A stretch of 64,000 nucleotides of DNA. Origin: Albula goreensis (taxonomy: Eukaryota > Chordata > Actinopteri > Albuliformes > Albulidae). Numbering within the stretch: position 1 is the first letter of the stretch; every line of letters begins with the position of its first letter. The DNA lies in assembly GCA_022829145.1 (NCBI GenBank), contig CM040746.1, positions 3,442,731-3,506,730 on the forward strand. The letters are read 5' to 3'. The notes under the pieces were generated by a model. That model was not told the origin of the DNA. It ran no database searches and saw only the letters and a program-made list of their open reading frames with translations. Positions 22,820-34,130 of this stretch are shown here, in pieces. Position numbers and translations under genes: made by a program.

Positions 22820-24307
22820 GCTGCGTTCCAATCTGAAAAAAATGCTTGCTTCTTCATGCTCACTTTCCTCCAGTTGAGGAGGAATCACCAAAAAGTCCCG
22901 TATGTAAGATGGCTGCCACTGTGTGGGAGATTCCATTCAAGATTTGTTGAGGGAAGGGCACATTTTCATTTGCTCAAGCCCTCGGTTTCACTCCCTCCAA
23001 CGAAGCCAACAAAAATCATCCCTCCAAGCGTTGATATTGCCCAGAATGCACGGCGATGCTTGCTCGCTTGCCCACATGTTAAACTGTAGTTGAATATTAT
23101 GCTCTTGCTACCAAAGAACTAGCAAATTTAAAAACAAAGTTTACCAAGATCAAAGACCTCTGTTGCCGATTGATTATACAATCCATTTGCTAAAATGTTA
23201 TGTTGTTGGTGGTGGTCGTTATTTAATTCTTACAGATTCAAAGGAAATGCCTGACACTCAATGGCCGCTTATCAAGTTAATTGGTAGTCCAAAAAAATAT
23301 ACGTTTTGGCTTTTTACCATAAGCTCTCAATGGTGGAGGCATCCAACCATGCATTTTGTTAAAACCTTCATTTTTTCAATCTTGAAATGTGACAATTATG
23401 CTACCCCTACCTTCAGTCATCCACACAGCATGAAATAGAATCTTATCTTTGGCACGTATTGTTTTTAAATCGCCATTTAAACATACCGGTATAATTGCCT
23501 ATATGCATCGCATCATAATTTTGGGTTAATTCTTCTGATATTGATATTTATTCTTATTTTTTGCCTCATAATTTTACCTGTCTCTACACATATGTACTTT
23601 TACACCCTGTTACACTTCACACTTATGTATCATTCGTTAGTTTATTGATCTGTTTTACCATATTTATCATTACCGATTTTATTAATTATCTTTACTTGTC
23701 TATGCAAATCAATTTGGGATGCACCCTGCTCAAAAATTGCTACACAAATCATTATAGTAACTGTTTTTATGATTGTGATAATTATTTAATATGTTTATTA
23801 AATTGTGCATACAAATACGTGGCTTCACGTTGGAAAAGCTTAGCAACTTTATTGAAAATAAGATCACATTAATTAATAGTAGATAAAAACATAGATTTAA
23901 AATGGTTTTATGGTCATAGAAAATATAAGTGTTTTGGCATGGGGAGTTAACATGTAGGCATATCTAGCTAACATGCATCTTCACTGTCTAACTATATTTA
24001 TGGTTAAGTTGCATAACGTAACCTAGAGAGAACTCTCTCCATCTTTACATGGTTATGCAGGCGGAGAGTTGAACTGGAACAGGTACTGCAACCTGCAAAT
24101 AACACATCGCGGCAATCCAGTCCTTGCGCAGGAACACAAAGTCAAGAAGAACGGCGAGTGTCATTCCAATTCGAACAGCCGCAACCCCTCTCCTCCATTG
24201 CTCCCCTTCGCTCGGGAAGGGCTCCCTCGCCTGCTACGTCACTGGAGGGCTCACTCGATTGGAGGGAAAAAGTGAAGGGAGGATTTTATTTCAGATTGAA
24301 ACGCAGC
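22820..24307. mobile_element. TIR DNA transposon / long MITE, 1.5 kb
   Basis: Left end GCTGCGTTCCAATCTGAAA (22820-22838) and right end, reverse-complemented, GCTGCGTTTCAATCTGAAA (24289-24307) match at 18 of 19 bases. Subterminal CTCACTTTCCTCCAGTTGAG versus CTTCACTTTTTCCCTCCAAT are also alike. Flanks GACTTGAG and CCTTGGAG are an imperfect 8-base match, which would fit hAT-like elements, but this is weak. The interior encodes nothing I recognise and its middle is AT-rich, possibly a later insertion. Confidence 0.65.
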
Positions 24308-25179
24308 CTTGGAGTGGGTTGGGGAAGGTCACATCACAGTCCATCCTTCTTCCCCCTTTCTTGAAAGGCACGACTGAACGTGTCACATCTATCAGGAATT
24401 TTTACCAACTACCCTTTACTGAACGCTTTTAATATGTACGAATACTGATGAGAGATAACTAAATTGCAGTTCAGAGGTTAATATTTTCTAATGAGATGGA
24501 TGAACTGCTGACATTTACCATCTTAAATGAAATAGGGCTTCTCAAAAGTGTGTAGAAAGGATTATAATGCAATGTTTCCTTTGTAGAGGAAATTTCCATC
24601 CTCGTTTCCTGTTGGTACATGCATTGCAATGTCTCTGGTTCCCAACTATGACTATTTTTGTTTGTTTTTTTTCTTTTCTAATTTCTACAAAACTCAATTC
24701 ATCAGGTTTAGTTGATTCCCTGCTAATGAAATGATGTTCTGAGTTTGATATCCTTTGACAGTTAAATGCTCTGGGCTCAGTGTGAAAAATGTGCTGTTAG
24801 AGTTGTCACTTGATGCTAATTTTGAAGTAAAAGATGTTTCTCATTTAGACTGGGTAATGCATATTATTTCCCAGGTAATTAAGAGCAAGCAGTTGTTCCA
24901 TTAATGCATTGTTATAGTGCCTACAAGAGCTAAATTACTAATTAAAATCAATAAACACAAGCAGAACCTGAGCCCTTAATGGAATCTCCAGAGAAAGAGG
25001 GGGGTGAAAAATAAGGGAGAAAAAGGGGGAAGGAGAGTGACTACTATAAGATCAGTAAACTGTAGCTTTCCACATACTGAGAACAGTACTCTGTATCTTT
25101 CCATAGACTGAGAGAAGGGCAGGCCATGTCCGACAACTGTCTCCTCCCTAAATACTGCAGGCCTGGCAGGTGGTCTGAT
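24308..25179. other. Non-coding DNA with homeobox-site-rich patch
   Basis: 24,840-24,990 contains several TAAT/ATTA cores in a short span (AGGTAATTAAG, CATTAATGC, AAATTACTAATTAAAATCAAT). It reads like conserved non-coding developmental DNA, but conservation was not tested. A purine-rich run (GAGAAAGAGGGGGG...) lies at 24,990-25,040. Confidence 0.35.
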
Positions 25180-25268
25180 GAGTAACTTGGGGGTACTTGA
25201 AGTAAACCTGTTACCGAACAGGTTAGCAGGTTTACTTCAAGTCAGGCCGTAGGTTGCCAAGTAACTGA
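25180..25268. repeat. Imperfectly extended perfect hairpin
   Basis: ACTTGAAGTAAACCTG (25195-25210) and its exact reverse complement CAGGTTTACTTCAAGT (25227-25242) flank a 16-base loop. Outside them AGTAACTTGG (25181-25190) and CCAAGTAACT (25258-25267) add another nearly complementary arm. The loop itself (TTACCGAACAGGTTAG) repeats an AACAGGTTAGCAGG-like word. Probably a foldback end of a DNA transposon. Confidence 0.8.
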
Positions 25269-25753
25269 CATCGCATTAATCTGAAGTCATTTTTTGAAAC
25301 CGAAAACCCCAAATTTCCATCAACTCTTAGTTAACAAACTTTTTTTTGTTAAAGTTTTTGCTAAACTTGATTTCTAAAATTACCCCCCTTAACCAATTGG
25401 TTTAGAAAATCTGAGCTTGGTAAGATTTGATATGTCACATGTATTGATCTGAGGCAATTGAAACACAGCTATACAAGCTGTCTAAACAGTATTCCATATT
25501 ACCCAAGCAAGCATTGCATATCCAGTTACAAAACAAAACCAATTTGTTAGCAGTGTCCTTGGACACGAAGCAAATTAGTTGCTGAAATTAGTCTTGCTGA
25601 AAGACTGGGATCTTGCAACGCTTTCCATCTCAAAAAAGCCACACAGATGTTCGCCCTTGTCTTGTTTTGAGATTTGTTGCTTGTCCCAGCACTGCTGATA
25701 ATTCAAGCTGCCAGCTTTGCATGTTCACATAGCATAATACCCACCTGCCCCCT

Positions 25754-25755
<2 letters not shown>
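25269..25755. other. Unassigned non-coding DNA
   Basis: AT-rich with GTTAAAG/CTTTAAC-like words; no recognised feature. Confidence 0.4.

Positions 25756-25850
<95 letters not shown>
25756..25850. repeat. (CA)n microsatellite, one interruption
   Basis: About 47 CA units with a single AA interruption near 25,817. Gives artefactual Thr-His and Cys-Val ORFs on the two strands. Confidence 0.97.
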
Positions 25851-25852
<2 letters not shown>

Positions 25853-26417
25853 ATCATTGGATATGGAAATCGAACTAATAGGCTTACTTTTTTAAAACTC
25901 AAAGATAAGGACTATAAACACAGGCAGCGAGTGAGCAATATGTTAATGAACCTTCTTCAATAAAGCGATTTGTTATGGTCTTGTAATGACATCTGTTATC
26001 TAAGCAACACCAGCCTCTTATGACCATCAGAATTTGACCGTCAAACAGACACAAGATGCAGAAGAGACTGTTTTCCCACTCCAAAGCAGGAAACCAGGTT
26101 ACGCTGGTAATTTAGCTAACTCTAAAACTGTAACCCTCAGAATTACAGATAGGGCCCTTTACAGTTTAAAACTTGTAGAGCCCGTACTACTTGTTTCCTT
26201 ACTCATCTGCTTACTAAATTTCAGTACGACTGTGTCAGTGATGTTATTATCACTATAGATAGATAGATAGATGAATAAATAATTTATATAAAATGACCAC
26301 ATGGAAGGGCCTATTTCTTATCACATTTTGAATTATATACTCAACAAATAAAAGAATACATTTTTCTCATTTTATTTTGAACCTTTGTGCTAATTTTCAA
26401 TTAAGCATGTAACAAAA
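25851..26417. other. Unassigned DNA with short (GATA)n
   Basis: A GATAGATAGATAGATAGATG run lies at 26,255-26,273. No gene recognised. Confidence 0.45.
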
Positions 26418-26419
26418 TA

Positions 26420-26926
26420 CAGGTATGCGCCACATAACGTCCATTCGGGCAACATCCGACCACATATACATCTGTATGTTTACAATGTATTATTATGCAT
26501 ATAGAATTGTACAGTATTAACCTAATTAACCCATATATTACCTTGCCAGGTACATTAACTGAAATACAGTACTGTATGTGTACAGTATATTGGCTGTTTA
26601 GTTAATATAGGTACACTATGCAATGTTTACAACTGGTACAAGAAGGACCTGTATTCGGATTCTGTATTCTCATGCCGTCAGAACCCGGTGCATGTAACCA
26701 GCACTATTGTCCATGTTTGAGGTGAGCAAGCAATAAGTGGATGTTATCGCTCCCACTCCAGTGTGTGGTTAATTTTATTCAATAGAAATTGAACGAGGTA
26801 CAACACACTATGGTATCCAATATAGCTTTGCTAACTATATATGATAATATGTGTTCGCACAACGTCCAAATCACATAACGTCCTGTTTCACAGAACGAAT
26901 CGTGGACGTTAAGTGACGCATACCTG
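26420..26926. mobile_element. Complete Tc1/mariner-type MITE, 507 bp
   Basis: Left end CAGGTATGCGCCACATAACG and right end, reverse-complemented, CAGGTATGCGTCACTTAACG agree at 22 of the first 24 bases. The element is flanked by TA on both sides (26418-26419, 26927-26928), the target duplication of the Tc1/mariner superfamily. Additional ACGTCC words recur near the right end. There is no transposase, so it is non-autonomous. Termini starting CAGGTATGC recall pogo/Tigger-type ends. Confidence 0.9.
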
Positions 26927-26928
26927 TA

Positions 26929-27525
26929 TGTAAGTGTGCTGCGGCAAATAGCCTCTTGCAGTGTCTGAGGGTTTGTTTTGAGCACTCGACAGACATTTAG
27001 TGCAAATAATAAAGGCCTAATAAAAGCCTTTTATTCAAGATTGATAATTAATTCATGAGCCACAGTGGATTGTGTGTGGAAATATGTTTCTGCTTTTGTA
27101 CAACAATTCTGGGGGCTTGATTTTCAATGAATTTCAAATGAGATAAGCTTTTCTTCTGACAAACCTTTACATACATATTGCCTGATAGAGCAGGGAAGGT
27201 AGACAATTTATCCTTAGTGCAAAAAAGTGTATATTTTTGTGGCTAGTGTACATATTTTGTGTTAGAAACATGTTTTGATTTTTGGCCAGAGTTACAGGCA
27301 ACAGAGTACCCAAGATTCCAACATCATTCTTACCTCATGGATTAAATCAATGACCAATTTTTACACATGTAATCTTACAATCAAATGGCCAAACAGTATC
27401 CATATGCAATAATTATGCTTATTATATAGGGCTTATTATACATAAAATATAATATATAATATATTTGTATTTATATTATATATATTATATATAATCTCAG
27501 CACTCCGGCAGCTTTCCTATCCTCC
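26929..27525. other. Unassigned AT-rich DNA
   Basis: Ends in an (AT)-rich self-complementary run (27,430-27,495: TATATTATATATATTATATA-like) directly against the left border of the tyrosine-recombinase element. Confidence 0.45.
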
Positions 27526-27686
27526 CTCCCCTCTGCCCGAGTCCCCCCCGGAGTCAGTTGGCCCCTACCACTGCACGCTCCTAGGGACCCGGCACAGCAT
27601 CCCTTTAATCCCCACAGCATCAGTTTAATGTTTGTGCATACTGGGGGGTTCTAGATTCTGATGTTTACTCTCAGGTTTTTCTCAGT

Positions 27687-28742
27687 TTGAGGCTGTCTTC
27701 CTGTAATGTCTGTAATTCTGCTGAACACTCCACCAGGCTATGTTCTATGGTAGTCTCATCCTCTCGACCCACTCCCGTAGCCTCACAGCCGCCCAGTCCT
27801 ATCTCTCCTGCACCCGACTTGGGTCTCCTACCTCTGCCTAGGAGGTCTGATATTCATGGCCATCCAGTCATGCTGAGCAGGGGTAGGGAGGTGTGTAATA
27901 ATTTTAATTATGGCCAATGCGCTCGCAACAACTCCAAACTCTTACATATATGCTGCTTCTGTGCAGGCGCCCATTAGTTTCTCGTGTGCCCCATGAATCG
28001 CCATCCCCCTCCCCTCAATCAGGCTTGACTACCCCGGTATCTTTCTACTCCAGTTGACATTCCCAGGCGCCAGACTGACCTCCGCGGTCACCCGGACACC
28101 TCTTTGGTTCGTATTTGCTTCGAGGTCTCTTGCATGGTTTTCCCACAGCCCGGTTTCGCTCCCCACCCACCCGGAGTCCCCCCCGGAGTCAGTTGGCCCC
28201 TACCACTGCACGCTCCTAGGGACTCGACATCATATTTCTCCCTCCCCGCTCCCGGCATCCCCTCCTGGCGGGCTTCCCCAGCGCCCATGTCGTCGGCGGT
28301 AGCGTTGCCATTGCTCGCTCCTAGGGACCCAGCACAGCACCCCGCCACCTACTCCCCCCCCCTGTCGCTGTCCCCCGGAGTCAGTGGGCCCCAGGTGGTG
28401 CCCGTCGCACCGCTTGTCCTACCACTGCACGCTCCTAGGGATATGGCACCGTATCTCTCCTGGGTGGGGTTGGCGGGCTTCCCCTGGCACTCGTGTCACC
28501 CGTGGTGGCACCGCTATTGCACGCTCCTAGGGACCCAGTACAGCTTCTCCCTCCCAGCTTGGCTTCCTTCGGCTCTCCCTCCGCAACCCCCTCACTGCTT
28601 GTCAGCATTCTATCCTCCGGACCCTCACGCTCATACCTCTTCCCTGCCATCCTGGCCCCCTACCCTGATCCCCCCCGTGCCAAGGCCTACACCCAGTTTC
28701 ACAGCCCTCTCTAGTGTTTTTGGGCATTTTTGTAGACGCTAA
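27687..28742 (+). pseudogene. Zinc-finger and proline-rich upstream ORF (gag-like)
   Basis: Begins MRLSSCNVCNSAEHSTRLC, a C-x2-C...H-x4-C knuckle, followed by a Pro/Ser-rich part and REVCNNFNYGQCARNN with HICCFCAGAH, a Cys/His cluster. The region after it is proline-rich and built from repeats of a PLHAPRD-type heptad (coded by GCTCCTAGGGA at about 28213, 28316, 28431 and 28524, 93-115 bases apart). This kind of Cys/His plus Pro-rich protein accompanies tyrosine-recombinase elements in fish and invertebrates; its role is presumably nucleic-acid binding. The reading frame is not continuous. Confidence 0.55.
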
Positions 28743-28829
28743 AGAATTTCATGCCTCTCTCCCTAAAGAAAAGCTAGACCGGAAAGCTGACTGTCTTTCT
28801 CATTTTCATTACAGAAATTCAATGCATTG

Positions 28830-29795
28830 GCTCCAGAAGCAGACAACAACCCGGTTCCAGTCCCTCCCTATTCACGACTAACATCCTGTGAATCACCCGC
28901 TTCATCACCTGCACCTGCACCTGCACTCCCTCGACACAATCCTACAAGCATCATCACCACGCACACTCCAGTCATACTGCACTGCCTGGAATTGCTTCAA
29001 GTCATTCCACACTCTCTACAACCTCCAATTCCTGTCATTTAGTCACATACTCCTCATTCATCTCTTATGCTCACTCACATCTTCGAATCAAAACCTCTAC
29101 CATCAGAGTATACCTAAGTGGAATACAGTTTTTCCATAAACTCCTTTTCGGTTCTAATTGCCTTCATATACACAACCATCAAATACAACTCCTCCTAAAA
29201 GGCTACCAAAAGCAAGACCCAGGTGTCCAAACATCCAGAAATCATCCAATACTATCTCAATAAATTTCAATCCGTAAACCGACCCTCATCAAACCTTGAC
29301 AACTACGGCATTCTTCGTTTTATCCATTACTTTAATCCACTCAAATCATCCCTGTTTATCTGATCTCACTGTTATCAACCAGGAAATCATCCAATACTAT
29401 CTCAAATTCAGTAAAACCGATCAAACCGCCAAGGGATGTTTTATCCATTTCTTTAAACTCGAATCTCCCATTAGCCCATACGAAACACTATCGTCCTACC
29501 TCCAATACCGCTTCAGCCTCCCTAGTTCTCCAACCTCTCCATTATTAATTGACGAAACTGGCAGAATCGTAACATGCCATTGGTTCCAAAAACATTTAAA
29601 AGCAGTCTTGTGGGCATGTGGTTTTAACAGTTTTTCTTCAAACTCTTTCAGAATCGGAGCAGCCTCCACTGCAGCAAAAAACGGACTTCCAGACCACCGA
29701 ATTAATCACCTGGGTTGATGGTCCTCCGATGCGTTCCAGTCATACATCAGGCTCAACATTCCAGACATTCACTCCACTCACGTCGCTCTGGTCTA
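28830..29795 (+). pseudogene. Tyrosine recombinase
   Basis: N-terminal core-binding domain words: RTLQSYCTAWNCFKSF, STIRVYLSGIQFFHK, HQIQLLLKGYQKQDPG. Catalytic domain words: CLSDLTVINQE, YLKFSKTDQTAKG, LLIDETGRIV, then SFRIGAASTAAKNGLPD with the second catalytic Arg, and WSSDAFQSYIRL with the nucleophilic Tyr. These are characteristic of the DIRS/Ngaro/Crypton branch of tyrosine recombinases, which cut and rejoin DNA through a covalent Tyr link. Degraded, not functional as read. Confidence 0.8.
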
Positions 29796-29855
29796 TTAAT
29801 GTTTCTCTTTTGCATCATCTCCTTTCTCTCAGATCTTCCCGGCTGGCAGTCTTTT

Positions 29856-29996
29856 GGGGTCCTCTTCTCCGACGAGAACACCTTCACTCCTCTCCCCTTT
29901 AGAACTCCAAGCCCAAAACTAGTGTATAATTCCTGTGCCCAAGCATTTAATAAATCATTTAATTTCTTCCATTGTCTGAGAATGTTTCTACTGAAA
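29856..29996 (+). repeat. 3' direct repeat, first copy (B1-like)
   Basis: Shares GGGGTCCTCTTCTCC, ACTCCAAGCCCAAAAC, ATTTAATAAATCATTTAATT and TTGTCTGAGAATGTTTCT with 30173-30311. An AATAAA lies inside. Confidence 0.85.
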
Positions 29997-30172
29997 TGGA
30001 GTTTGTTAAAACAAAGTTTGGTAGAATCATTCTCAGACAACCCCCTTCTATCAATTCCGGTCTCCACACAAGTATATAAACACCATGTACCTAGCTCCCA
30101 TCGTGCTTTGCATCTCTGGTATCCCACCTCCTCCCCATTACCACCTTTCCTAATTATGTTTTTTCCTATAGG

Positions 30173-30311
30173 GGGGTCCTCTTCTCCTACGAGAACATCT
30201 TCACCTCTTCCCCTTAGGACTCCAAGCCCAAAACAAGTGTACAATTCCTGTGCCTAACCATTTAATAAATCATTTAATTCCTTCCATTGTCTGAGAATGT
30301 TTCTGCTGAAA
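30173..30311 (+). repeat. 3' direct repeat, second copy (B2-like)
   Basis: Second copy of 29856-29996, offset about 316 bases. The two differ at scattered positions, so the element is not recent. Between them at about 30,070-30,080 is AAGTATATAAACACC, a TATA-box-like word. Confidence 0.85.
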
Positions 30312-33300
30312 GTAAATTTCATTCCTCCCCTTTTTGAGTTCGCCAGCCACCACCTCCAGAAAACTGATCTCAAAAAAGAAAAAGAAGCCAAAATACAGGT
30401 TGAGCAAATTTTCCAGTACGAACCTTCTGACTGGAACCAAATGACTGCCTGCTCCTTGCCCACACTTTGCCTTTCACTTGGACTGCTCAGGAGCAGGTAA
30501 CTTTCAAACCATGTTGAAGTTGACTATTCAAGTACCTGCCCAACCAAAACCATGACTAATAAAAGAGCTGGCAGACAGGTTTTTGGCTGATCCAGGATCA
30601 CCATGAAGGAAGTTAATGGCAGTGTCTGATAATTCATGCCTGAAATGAACATGAGAATCAAAACGAAACCATGAAATGCTGCATATAAATACACACCATC
30701 AGACGATTTTCCTGCATATAAAGTCGGTCTCTAAGCAGTTTGATATTTAAAGAAAGCTCAGAAGCCTTGATTAAAAATAAAATACTCTGTATTATAACAT
30801 CAACTTGCTTTCAGTCTCTAGGCGCGAATGAAATAATATGCGATTTTGTGTTAGATATGGGAATTGTGGGTTGTAATTTAAAAAAAGTTCATGATAAACA
30901 ATCAGTAAACTCACTACTGAATGATAAATGAGGTTGAATGAAGACGACATCATACTGCCTGGGGAGGAGGAGGGGGGGGAGGAACAAAAATCTCCTTAAA
31001 AACTGTACAAAATTAAATTTCATGCCTCGACAAAAAACGTCATGCCTCTTAAATTTTGTGTCCTCAGTGCCCTGAAATGGCCTCAGTCTGGATCAAAATC
31101 CCATCTGCTCCTAACCTCTAACATGGAACTGTAAAGCAGGTTCCTTGCCACTCTGAAAACTTACTACAATATGCAGAATGTCGGATGAATGAACCAGCTA
31201 AACCTCAGAATTATGGCTCGCTTCCCAGAATAGCAGACTGTGTGTATGTGGGTAGGAAGTGTAGATTTTTTTTTTAATTAATACAATGAGAAAGGGAATT
31301 CCACGTATTTGAATTAATGTGTAGGAGAGAGGAAATATGATGATGGTTCTGACATTTTTAGCTGCATATTAAAGTGGAGAGTGAAGTTTTTTGAATACGC
31401 TTCATAAGGAACCGATATCACCAATTGTAATTTAATATCTTAAGGCTCTTCTTGGCTGCCTTCATGATCATTTTGTGTCAATTTTCTGCTTCATTATTTC
31501 TAAGGTATCACCTTTTTATGTGGTCACAGTGTACGTGTGCAGTGTGTTCGTTCAAAATATACCAACGATAAAAGATAAATGCAGTAAATGTTAGCGATTA
31601 TGTCACGGCTAATACACGTTCTGTGAGAATATATGAATATCTGTACCGTATGCACAACATAACATTAATATCATATGTTGTTTGCTAAATTATCTGTGAT
31701 TTGTTCCCAGGTTAAGGTGGAGAGAACATTATGTTGGTTGTGTTTGTACCCTTGGGCGTTTGGAGTGAGACTTCCTGATAAGATCCTGCCCCCCATTTTC
31801 AAAATCAAGGTTTTGAAGGAAGTATTCACACATTGCAACTTAAAATTAATGACTGATTTCACAGCCAACAAGAACCTTTTTCCCAGGGTCCAGTCATGCT
31901 ATTTATACAATTCCTTTGAATGAAAACGTCTTTGAATTGACTGTTCTACTGGCACACTGTGCATATGAACTTATGTACATGTTTTAGAACAAACGATAGG
32001 GTGTTGTATTATTGTTCTGACTATTGTAATTTCAAAGTCAAAGCAAAACGGTATGTGGAAACAACATCCACTTTTTACATCTAAGTTTCAAGCTAGGAAT
32101 CTTTAAGGTAACGTTCCAGGGCTGTTCTGAGAAGCAGCACCATCATTTAGACCATGCTGTATGTCACTGTCTAAATTCCTCCCAGACCATTTTCCTTCTG
32201 TTCAATGTCTCCAGAGTAAAATAGTAAATAACAATTTTCTCTCGAATTCCACGGTGAATGGCCTTACAAAAACCTAATTTTCATCCGTTTAATTTTTTTT
32301 GGTGATAGGAATTAACATCGACAACACATTTTCTTCAGTGGGTCAAACACTGTATTAAAGTTTTATTGAATTTTGTTTGTTTGTGCCTTAAAGCAAACAC
32401 AGTGGATCAAGGAGTGAATAAATGATTGTTAATTCAAGCAGAAAAATGATTAATTATTTAACAAACTGATGGTTTGACTCAAGGGACAGCGTTAGTTAAC
32501 ATTTGTTTTATTTATTTTATAGAGAAGAGATAATGATGCATGGATGTTATTTGTATCTGCTCTTGTATAACACAATAGTAACAGGGACAATGCAATATAA
32601 AATATTACACTGATTGCTGCCTGTTTTCAAGATTTTATCGCCCAAGATTTCAGGGGTTACTGAGATTTTATCACGTGAAATCAGAGGCTTGTTTCATAAG
32701 ATAACATTCATATCCCCAAACTGCAGTGACATTTTCCTGTTGTTTTACAGATAGCAGGAGTTGCTTCAGGGACATGACGAAATCACTTTCCATGTGAGTA
32801 ACGGGCTGTTTTTATGCTTCACTGTATCTGTCCTGGCTTCCTTCCTTCCTGTGGAATCTTTCTGACGGAAAATAAACAAGGTACACGTTTTTTTTTTTTT
32901 TTTTAAACCCAGTACAGCTGATTCATGATGTAATGTGACTCCAGCTGGACTCACTGTGGCTCTGAAAGAGCTTCTTCCAGCAAATTCACTTTCAGCCCCC
33001 CACAAATGTGTTTGGTCTTGCTTTAAGCAGCAGGTCTGAGCTTCTCAAGCATGACGCTAAAAAAAAATAACACAAAAAAATCACACTCCTCTTAAACAGT
33101 CGCCCTCAATACCCAAAAAGTGAAAATAAAACATGTTAATCTCCCATGTTAGGATGAGTTGCATGAGTTTCCCTGCCATTTAGAAATAATATAGGTCAGG
33201 ATCATATTTTTTACTTTACCCCCTCTTTCTCTGTCGATAGTAATTTCATATTTTGAATTGTCCTGATCTTTTTTCTACCATCTGTTCTCCCACAGGCAAA

Positions 33301-34071
33301 AAACCCTTTCCGAAAAGCTAAGCGCAGAAAGATGTTGCTAGGCATTATTTTTTTTTTTCCGTGCTCCCAGTTCCAGACACCTGACTCATTTCCCTCCAGA
33401 CAGTGGGACGGTTTTACCGCAGTGCGTCCTGGGACCCATAATGAGGGTTTTTCTCCTACAGGTGGAATTAAGCTTCGAGCTAACGCACGGTCCTCCATCC
33501 TGGAGGTGTCCCGAGGCTCTATCCCCGAAGGGAGAACGCACAACTCGCTACGCCTGTAATTGGGAGCACTTTCCACAGCGTCTGCTACTTAAAGACTGCA
33601 TCACGCTTTTATGATAACTAAATACATAACCTTTATGACCACCGTGCGCAAGCTTTTATACGGCACAGACAAATGGAACGTCATGGAGGCGCTTCCTCAT
33701 GCTGGGGGATTTGAGTCCCGACCGCAGACTCACCGGCTGTGGGCCAAGCTCCGCGTTGATGGGGCAGTAATTGGCTGAAGCCTCATGAGTAAAACAAGAA
33801 AAAGTCACGAGCATGCCAATCAACTCACCAAAAATGAACATCTTAAGGATATGTCACCATCCAAATTTTAAGAAAAGGTAGCATACGGTTTTTCAGCTAC
33901 ATATCTGCGGTTAAATTGTGCTGATATACAATAACTACTGTAGTTAGACAAAATTACTATTGAATAACTGTACTGCAGGTAGTACAGTACACAAAATGTA
34001 TTCTCACATATAAGAAACCAGAATGGCCTGCTTAGTCAATATTATGTAAGTATTAATTTTGAAACATAATG
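30312..34071. other. Unassigned non-coding DNA
   Basis: About 3.8 kb with no recognised gene or repeat beyond poly-T at 31266-31278 and 32889-32905. The GC-richer patch 33,330-33,590 has open frames on both strands, but no domain or splice pattern that I could defend. Confidence 0.4.
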
Positions 34072-34130
34072 GCTGGGATTCAACCAAACACACTTACCTT
34101 CTTTTCAGGGCATATGCAATTCAATCAACA
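34072..34130. repeat. Partial copy of the 36.4-kb MITE
   Basis: CAACCAAACACACTTACC and AGGGCATATGCAATTCAATC match ATCAAACACACTTAG and AGGGCATATGTAATTCAATC of the MITE at 36411-36551. The right end is not found. Confidence 0.55.

Larger units (their letters stand above)
27526..30311 (+). mobile_element. Tyrosine-recombinase element (Ngaro/DIRS- or Crypton-like), broken
   Basis: A ~2.8-kb unit with a zinc-finger/proline-rich upstream ORF region, a tyrosine recombinase, and two direct repeats at the 3' end (29856-29996 and 30173-30311) separated by 176 bases that hold a TATATAAAC. A B1-A2-B2 arrangement of that sort is known for Ngaro-type retrotransposons. No reverse transcriptase is visible between the two ORF regions, so it is either a deleted retroelement or a Crypton-like DNA element. 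The frame is broken several times. The left border is estimated from a 50-bp repeat at 27539-27588. Confidence 0.7.

Noticed and set aside
33211-33576. 121-codon minus-strand ORF in a GC-richer patch
   Set aside because: No domain, no splice signals or start context I could defend; opposite strand is also open, so composition explains it.
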